The notes beneath the pieces were generated by a model. The model saw only the letters and a program-made list of their open reading frames with translations. It was not told where the DNA came from and ran no database searches. A DNA stretch of 64,000 bases from JBBIMP01 sp037444305 (GTDB lineage: Bacteria; Acidobacteriota; UBA6911), in contig JBBIMP010000031.1 of assembly GCA_037444305.1 (NCBI GenBank), positions 3,880 to 67,879 of the forward strand, written 5' to 3'. The number at the start of each line of letters is the position of its first letter. The stretch's first letter is position 1. Below, piece by piece: positions 59,178-64,000 of this stretch. The position numbers and the translations under genes are program-made.

Positions 59178-61103
59178 ATGAAAGAGAAAAGCTTCGACCA
59201 GGCCACAATGGATATGCTCCGCTATGCGGAGGAGAAGAAGTACGAGACCGTCTGGGACCGCTACGCGGACCAGTCGAAAAAGTGCACCTTCGGCACGCAC
59301 GGCACGTGCTGCCGCATGTGCAACATGGGCCCCTGCCGCATTCACCCGTCCGGCAAGGATCCCAAGTGCGGCGTGTGCGGGGCGGATGCGGACTCCATCG
59401 TCGCGCGGAACCTTGCCCGGATGATCGCGGCCGGAACGGCGGCCCACTCCGACCACGGCCGCGACGTCGTGGAAGCCCTGCGGCTGGCCTCGGAGGGCAA
59501 GGGCGGCTTCGGCATCAAGGACCCGGTCAAGCTGCGCAGGCTGGCCAGCGAGTTCGGCCTGAAGGCGGACGGCAAGAGCGACTCGGAACTCGCCAAGGAT
59601 TTGGCGGAGTTCGCCGGGAAGGTCTTCGGCCAGCAGGAAGGCGAACTCTTCCTCGTCAAGCGGGCGCCCGAGAAGCGGCAGGATACCTGGCGCAAGCTGG
59701 GCATCGTTCCCCGGGGGATCGACCGTGAAGTCGTGGAGGTCATGCACCGGACCGCGATGGGCGTCGACGCCGACTACAAGAACATCCTGATGCACGGCAT
59801 GCGGACGGCGCTGGCCGACGGCTGGGGCGGCTCGATGCTCGCCACCGACCTGCAGGACGTCCTGTTCAAGTCGCCCACGCCCGTCCGTTCGACCGTCAAC
59901 CTCGGGGTGCTCAAGCGCGACCAGGTCAATGTGGTGGTCCACGGGCACGAACCGGCGCTGTCGGAGATGATCGTCGCGGCGAGCCGTGAACCGGAAATGC
60001 TGAAGCTGGCCGAGGAAAAGGGCGCCAAGGGGATCATCGTCGCGGGCATCTGCTGCACCGCCAACGAGATCCTTTCGCGCCACGGCGTGCCCATCGCCGG
60101 GAACTTCCTGCAGCAGGAGCTGGCCATCATGACGGGGGCGGTCGACCTGATGGTGGTGGACGTGCAGTGCGTGATGCCGGCGCTCTCCAGCCTGGTCAGT
60201 TGCTTCCACACCAAGCTGGTCAGCACCTCGCCCAAAGCCAAGATCAAGGACGTGGAGCATGTCGAGTTCCACGAGGCCGATGCGATCCAAACCGGGCGGG
60301 AGATCGTCCGGCGCGCGATCGAAAGTTTCACCTGCCGCGAGGAGGAGAAGATCAACATCCCCGACGCGGAGGCCGACCTGATCGCGGGATTCACCACCGA
60401 AAACACGTTCCGCTTTTTGGGAGGCCGGTACCGGTCCTCGTTCCGGCCGCTCAACGACGCCATCATCGACGGCCGGCTGAGGGGCGCCGTGGGCATCGTG
60501 GGCTGCAACAATCCCAACATCGCCCAGGACTGGGCGCACATCATGCTGACGCGGGAGCTGATGCGGCACGACGTCCTGATCGTGACCTCGGGCTGCGCTG
60601 CCATCGCCGACGCCAAGCAGGGGATGCTGCAGCCGGAAGCCGCCGAGCAGTGGGCCGGCGAGGGGCTGCGGGAGATCTGCGAAACCGTCGGGATTCCCCC
60701 GGTGCTGCACGTGGGCGCCTGCGTCGACAACTCCCGTATCGTGACCACGCTCATCGAAATCGTGCGCGAGGGAGGTCTCGGGGATGATTTCTCCTGCCTG
60801 CCGGTGGCGGGCTCGGCGCCGGAGTGGATGTCCGAGAAGGCCGTGGCCATCGGGTTTTACTTCGTGGCGTCCGGCGTGCTGACGCACTTCGGCACGCCCC
60901 ACCCGGTGATGGGCAGCACCAATGTCCACAAGTTCATCACCGACGACGTGGAAGCGCTGACCGGCGGGAAGTTCCTCTTCGAGCCGGATCCGATCAAGGC
61001 GGCGCACGCGATCATCGCGCACCTCGACCGGAAGCGCGAGGCGCTCAAACTCGCGCCGGCAATGTACAGCCCGAGGACGGAGTTTGCGGCCGTCTGTTCC
61101 TGA
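59178..61103 (+). CDS. cooS: Anaerobic Ni-carbon monoxide dehydrogenase catalytic subunit
   Basis: 641 residues. D-cluster C36 and C44, B-cluster C45, C48, C53 and C67 ('CTFGTHGTCCRMCNMGPCRI', 'KCGVCGADAD'), each exactly three less than in Carboxydothermus CODH-II. C-cluster ligands are in 'GHEPALSEM' (His), 'AGICCTANE', 'DVQCVMP', 'VGCNNP', 'TSGCAAIADAKQGML' and 'HVGACVDNSR'. All active-site residues seem present, so it should reduce CO2 to CO or oxidise CO. GAGGAGAG precedes ATG 59178; a TTG two codons earlier is an alternative start. Confidence 0.98.
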   Translation: MKEKSFDQATMDMLRYAEEKKYETVWDRYADQSKKCTFGTHGTCCRMCNMGPCRIHPSGKDPKCGVCGADADSIVARNLARMIAAGTAAHSDHGRDVVEALRLASEGKGGFGIKDPVKLRRLASEFGLKADGKSDSELAKDLAEFAGKVFGQQEGELFLVKRAPEKRQDTWRKLGIVPRGIDREVVEVMHRTAMGVDADYKNILMHGMRTALADGWGGSMLATDLQDVLFKSPTPVRSTVNLGVLKRDQVNVVVHGHEPALSEMIVAASREPEMLKLAEEKGAKGIIVAGICCTANEILSRHGVPIAGNFLQQELAIMTGAVDLMVVDVQCVMPALSSLVSCFHTKLVSTSPKAKIKDVEHVEFHEADAIQTGREIVRRAIESFTCREEEKINIPDAEADLIAGFTTENTFRFLGGRYRSSFRPLNDAIIDGRLRGAVGIVGCNNPNIAQDWAHIMLTRELMRHDVLIVTSGCAAIADAKQGMLQPEAAEQWAGEGLREICETVGIPPVLHVGACVDNSRIVTTLIEIVREGGLGDDFSCLPVAGSAPEWMSEKAVAIGFYFVASGVLTHFGTPHPVMGSTNVHKFITDDVEALTGGKFLFEPDPIKAAHAIIAHLDRKREALKLAPAMYSPRTEFAAVCS

Positions 61104-61124
61104 TTCGCTGTTTGGACCGAGGGC

Positions 61125-61787
61125 ATGAGTACTTTTGAAAAATGGGCCGCGAGCCTGCTCCCTCAGGTGGAGCAGGCTCGCGATGCTTTGCGTGCCAGGA
61201 AACCCGCACAGGTGGCCGCCGCTGCCGGGGCGACACTGCGGGAAGAGCAGGGACAATCCCTGCTCGAACTGAAGTTCTTCGGCGAACCGTACACCGTCTG
61301 CTGGCCCGACATCAAACTCCGGGATGCGAAGGGCAAGGAGTGTTCCACCCCCTCCCACGCGCTGCTGCTGCAGTATCTGCGATTGGCGGACGGCACCCCG
61401 CTCGAGGGGGAATGGGTGTCGCTGCGGAACCTGCCCAACGGAGCCTTCTACGAACAGGCGTTCCAGTCCTATTCCGGCAACATGGCTGCGCGCGAGTTTG
61501 CCGGCGACCGCGAAAGCTTCTGCAGGGCGGCGCGCGAGGCCGGGGGAGAAGGCGTGGACCTTGGGGATGCGGCCTTCCGGTTCCAGGTTTTTCCGCGTGT
61601 GCCGGTGGCGGTCGTCTTCTGGTCGGGCGGCGGGGAGTTTCCGGACTCCATCCAGGTCCTGTTCGACGCCACGGCCTGCCACTACAACCACCTCGAGACG
61701 CTGGCCTACCTGGGGTCGCTCGTCTGCAAACGCATTATCGCCAAGTCGGGCAGGCAGGCGGCGGCATCGGGTGGCAAGAAGCACTGA
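61125..61787 (+). CDS. DUF3786 domain protein linked to CODH/ACS
   Basis: 220 residues. 'LLELKFFGEPYTVCWPDIKLRD', 'LLQYLRLADGTPLEGEWVSLRNLPNGAFYEQAFQSY' (in part) and 'VLFDATACHYNHLETLAYLGSLVCKRI' match DUF3786, a family found mainly in anaerobes with CODH/ACS genes. No cofactor motif beyond scattered Cys/His (C59, C182, H183, H186) is visible. It starts 21 bp after cooS and ends 11 bp before cooC, so it is in the operon. A role in CODH maturation or regulation is plausible but not shown. Confidence 0.8.
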   Translation: MSTFEKWAASLLPQVEQARDALRARKPAQVAAAAGATLREEQGQSLLELKFFGEPYTVCWPDIKLRDAKGKECSTPSHALLLQYLRLADGTPLEGEWVSLRNLPNGAFYEQAFQSYSGNMAAREFAGDRESFCRAAREAGGEGVDLGDAAFRFQVFPRVPVAVVFWSGGGEFPDSIQVLFDATACHYNHLETLAYLGSLVCKRIIAKSGRQAAASGGKKH

Positions 61788-61798
61788 AAGGGGCTTCC

Positions 61799-62527
61799 AT
61801 GAAAATCGCCATCAGCGGAAAAGGGGGCGTGGGCAAGACCACCCTGTCGGCGCTGCTCAGCCGGGAGATCGCGACACGCGGCGAAAAGGTCTATGCGGTG
61901 GACGCCGACCCGAACCCGACACTGGCTTATGCGCTGGGTATCTCGCGCAATCCGACTCCGCTGGTTGAGCTGAAGGAAATGATCACCGACCGGATGGGTG
62001 GAGCCGAGGGTTTTTTCCGGCTGAATCCGCGCGTTGAGGACATCCCGGATAAGTTTTCCGTGGAACACGAGGGAATCCGCCTGCTGGTGATGGGCGGTAT
62101 CCGGGGCGGCGGCACCGGGTGCGCATGCCCCGAGAATGCTTTCCTGAAAGCCCTGCTCCAGCACGTCTTCCTGGAGCGGAACGAGTGGATGGTGGTGGAC
62201 TGCGAGGCTGGGCTGGAGCACTTGGGGCGCGCGACCGCGCGGGGTGTGAACTGCCTGCTCGTCGTCGTCGAGCCTGACATCGCCGCCATCCGGACCGCCC
62301 TCCGGATCCGGGAGTTGGCGCAGGACCTCAAAATCGGCAAGGTCCGGGTCGTAGCCAACAAGGTCCGCGGAGAGGAGGACATCAAGTACCTCGAGTCGCA
62401 GCTCGACTCGATGCCCATTCTGGCCTCGGTCCCCGAGAATCCCGACATCCGGACGGCCCGCCGTTCGGGGACGGTCTTTCCCCTGCCTCTCCCCGGGCTG
62501 GTCGCCGCGCTGCAGAACCTTTCGTAA
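61799..62527 (+). CDS. cooC: Nickel-insertion ATPase, CooC family (copy 2)
   Basis: 242 residues. 'ISGKGGVGKTTLSALL' (deviant Walker A), 'AVDADPNPTLAYALG', and the C-x-C metal motif at C108/C110 ('TGCACPEN'). It is closer in context to cooS than copy 1 and is probably the CODH (C-cluster) maturase. Only about one third of residues match copy 1 by eye, so it is an old duplication rather than a recent one. Last gene of the operon. Confidence 0.93.
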   Translation: MKIAISGKGGVGKTTLSALLSREIATRGEKVYAVDADPNPTLAYALGISRNPTPLVELKEMITDRMGGAEGFFRLNPRVEDIPDKFSVEHEGIRLLVMGGIRGGGTGCACPENAFLKALLQHVFLERNEWMVVDCEAGLEHLGRATARGVNCLLVVVEPDIAAIRTALRIRELAQDLKIGKVRVVANKVRGEEDIKYLESQLDSMPILASVPENPDIRTARRSGTVFPLPLPGLVAALQNLS

Positions 62528-62687
62528 CTCGCCACGGGATTCAATCAATGGCTGCTTTCTGGCAGGCGTTGCGACACAAGCCGGGGAAGGTTTGTTCTAT
62601 TCATGTCGTGAATAGCAAGTCTGCCGCTTTCAGCCGGCGCTTTTATTTCCTCGAGGGCGATAGCCGAAATAAGCCATTGTCGGCGGA
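62528..62687. other. Gap after the acs operon, part without a feature
   Basis: No convincing terminator follows the second cooC. A plus-strand frame of 83 codons begins at 62548 but runs into the repeat at 62688 and looks non-coding. Nothing else is visible before that repeat. Confidence 0.3.
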
Positions 62688-62815
62688 TGAGGAAAGCCGT
62701 GTTGGGGGTATGAGGCAAACGGAGCCACGAACGCCGCTGAGGGATCAGGCAAGGCAACCAAGTAATGCGACCCGTCGCTGTCGCTCCGGGCTCCGTTGAC
62801 TGCCTGCCGGCAAGC
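62688..62815. repeat. Dispersed repeat family A, locus 4
   Basis: Full-length unit in the opposite orientation to locus 3: GAGGAAAGCCGTGTTGGGGG, AGGCAAACGGAGCCACGAACG, CGACCCGTCGCTGTCGCTCC, GGGCTCCGTTGACTGCCTGCCGGCAAGC (given in parts). It aligns end to end with 45517-45645. Confidence 0.85.
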
Positions 62816-62949
62816 GTAGACGGTATTCGGTGTGACGTTGAACCATTCTCGCGTTATTCCTACGCTTGCAGCAACCGCCGCATCGACCTTCACCGGTGGA
62901 AGTCTCTTCCAGGATGGGGTAATGTGGGGCTGACAACGAGGGAATCGGC

Positions 62950-64000
62950 GTGACGAACCTCGGCAGGCAGTTTGCCGCATTTTTCCTTTTGATCGGGACG
63001 GGCGCCGGCCTGTCTGCACCCCGCGCCGAAACCCCCGAGGTACAGCTGATGCCCGAGCTGCAGGCCTACGTGGGAGCTCGCAGCGTGGTGGATCTTTCCC
63101 CCGCGGAGCTGCTGCGCTCCTATCCCGAATTGAAAAACAACTTGATCCCGGCGCCGGAAGAATCCGAGCTGCCTGGCATCCTTCGGCGCGTGGGAGAGAA
63201 TGTCGAGCTTTTCTTCCGTCATCTTCCCAATACGACTTCGGTTGAGGACGTCCGCCAGGAGGTGCGGCGTTCGGACGGGAGCGTGGTCAGCCGTTCGAGC
63301 AGCAGGTTCGATTACCTGATGCTTTCGGGCTACGGCGACAGCGTGGGGCTGGACGAGTTTCGTACCAACAGGCGCGGGGAGGAAACGGGACCGCTGGGAC
63401 CGGCCAGCGGCTTCATGTTCACCTCCAGTTGTGTCTGGCACCTCGTGCACCTTCACCCGAAGCACCAGGCCGAGTCCAGATTTCGGTATATCGGGAAAAC
63501 CTCGAAGCCCGAGGCCCATGTCATCGCCTTTGCGCAAAAGCCTGAAGATGCCAAGCAGGTGGCCCAGATCGGGGTGTGGGGTGCCGAGTCCCTGCGGTAT
63601 GAGATCGCGATCCTGATCCAGGGAATCGCCTGGGTGGACGCTGCCACGTTTCAGGTTGTGCGCGCCCGCACCGATCTGCTGGCGGCCCGCACCGACATCG
63701 GCCTGGCGCGCGACACTACGGAGATCGAATGTGCCGAGATTCACTTCGAGGGGATGGAGAGGACGTTCTGGCTGCCGCGCGAGGTGACCGTAACCTCGGC
63801 CTTTCGTAATTTCGTCTACTCGAACCGGCACCGCTATTCGGGATACCGGATCTTCTCCGTGGAAACCTGGGAAAAGATCAACCCGCCGGTCAAGCCTGAG
63901 CCGCCGCCGCAACATTTCGGAGACGGGCGCGAATGGCGCTTAGTTAAGGGCGGTCGAAATCACCTGGTAACGTCGCCAAATCAATTGCTTAAGCCCCGAA
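62950..64000 (+). CDS. Secreted protein of unknown function, GTG start, open at window end
   Basis: A continuous plus-strand frame of 350 codons from GTG 62950, with GAGGGA upstream. Signal peptide 'TNLGRQFAAFFLLIGTGAGLSA'. The mature part has 'VDLSPAELLRSYPELKN', 'SGFMFTSSCVWHLVHLHP' and 'RTFWLPREVTVTSAFRNFVYSNRHRYSGYRIF', a pattern I associate with secreted hypothetical proteins of Acidobacteriota. The last 28 codons come from the family B repeat (63915 on), and the frame is still open at the edge. The native C-terminus may have been replaced by repeat sequence. A 341-codon antisense frame covers the same DNA but has no protein-like features. Confidence 0.75.
   Translation, partial: MTNLGRQFAAFFLLIGTGAGLSAPRAETPEVQLMPELQAYVGARSVVDLSPAELLRSYPELKNNLIPAPEESELPGILRRVGENVELFFRHLPNTTSVEDVRQEVRRSDGSVVSRSSSRFDYLMLSGYGDSVGLDEFRTNRRGEETGPLGPASGFMFTSSCVWHLVHLHPKHQAESRFRYIGKTSKPEAHVIAFAQKPEDAKQVAQIGVWGAESLRYEIAILIQGIAWVDAATFQVVRARTDLLAARTDIGLARDTTEIECAEIHFEGMERTFWLPREVTVTSAFRNFVYSNRHRYSGYRIFSVETWEKINPPVKPEPPPQHFGDGREWRLVKGGRNHLVTSPNQLLKPR
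63915..64000. repeat. Dispersed repeat family B, second copy (cut by window end, empty site)
   Basis: TTTCGG, then GGCGCGAATGGCGCTTAG joined directly to TTAAGGGCGGTCGAAATC and on to TTGCTTAAGCCCCGAA. It is nearly identical to 47825-48034 without the nested 122-bp insertion. It overlaps the 3' end of the secreted-protein frame. Confidence 0.8.

Noticed and set aside
58905..61784. 959-codon minus-strand open frame opposite cooS
   Set aside because: It is the antisense shadow of cooS and DUF3786, with Arg/His/Asp-rich low-information sequence, while the plus strand encodes all CODH metal ligands.
62890..63915. 341-codon minus-strand open frame near the right edge
   Set aside because: The plus strand has a GTG-started frame with signal peptide, Shine-Dalgarno and family-like motifs, so the minus frame is a shadow.

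Overview
The window is GC-rich (roughly 60-65%), densely coded, and looks like the chromosome of a Gram-negative strict or facultative anaerobe. It carries outer-membrane biogenesis genes (lpxI, lpxA, skp, bamA, lolDE, tonB), a TonB-dependent receptor, LPS/O-antigen-type export, and a nearly complete carbonyl branch of the Wood-Ljungdahl pathway. A DUF5916 barrel protein, a DUF4388 protein, the lpx-bam gene order and the secreted protein at the right edge suggest an Acidobacteriota-like lineage. That placement is inference; no rRNA or other phylogenetic marker that I could compare is present.

Layout. 1-15 kb (all minus strand): ribH-nusB-lysS-lolE-lolD-clpC-bamA-skp-fabZ-lpxA-lpxI-Gfo/Idh oxidoreductase-TonB protein, a long collinear housekeeping and envelope series. 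15.2-19.5 kb: a low-coding stretch with gene remnants (receiver domain, SLC13-type permease tail, PIN domain, pRiA4b ORF-3-like tail), a 66-bp direct repeat, and a DUF5916 gene split by a frameshift. 19.5-20.2 kb: a VapBC-like toxin-antitoxin pair. 20.3-23.5 kb: a DUF512 radical SAM protein, pgsA and a DUF4388 protein. 23.6-29.7 kb (minus): a cobalamin riboswitch driving btuF-btuC-btuD-btuB-(leaderless btuF-like). 30.2-34.5 kb: mtnA, tsaD, acyl-CoA dehydrogenase. 34.9-45.4 kb: a glycan assembly cluster of several glycosyltransferases plus wzm/wzt. 46-47.8 kb: PadR regulator and a membrane protein. 47.8-48.5 kb: a composite palindromic repeat element. 48.5-50.3 kb: GTP-type PEP carboxykinase (minus). 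50.9-62.5 kb (plus): acsB-acsC-RACE-cooC-acsD-acsE-cooS-DUF3786-cooC. 62.9 kb to the edge: a GTG-started secreted protein that runs into a second copy of the palindromic element.

How it fits together. The acs/cooS operon encodes Ni-CO dehydrogenase, acetyl-CoA synthase, both subunits of the corrinoid iron-sulfur protein, its methyltransferase, an ATP-dependent reductive activator and two nickel-insertion ATPases. The corrinoid this needs is probably supplied by the riboswitch-controlled B12 uptake operon 20 kb upstream. Divergent pckG links C3/C4 metabolism to the same region. The acs operon is preceded by a good sigma-70-like promoter and, within the first ~90 nt of the predicted transcript, a strong intrinsic terminator. 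This is a candidate attenuator that I do not recognise as a known riboswitch class.

Intergenic DNA is unusually informative. At least two dispersed repeat families occur in multiple copies, one copy carries a nested 122-bp inverted-repeat insertion, and the low-coding gaps hold several recognisable gene fragments. There is no CRISPR array, tRNA, rRNA or intact transposase that I can see.
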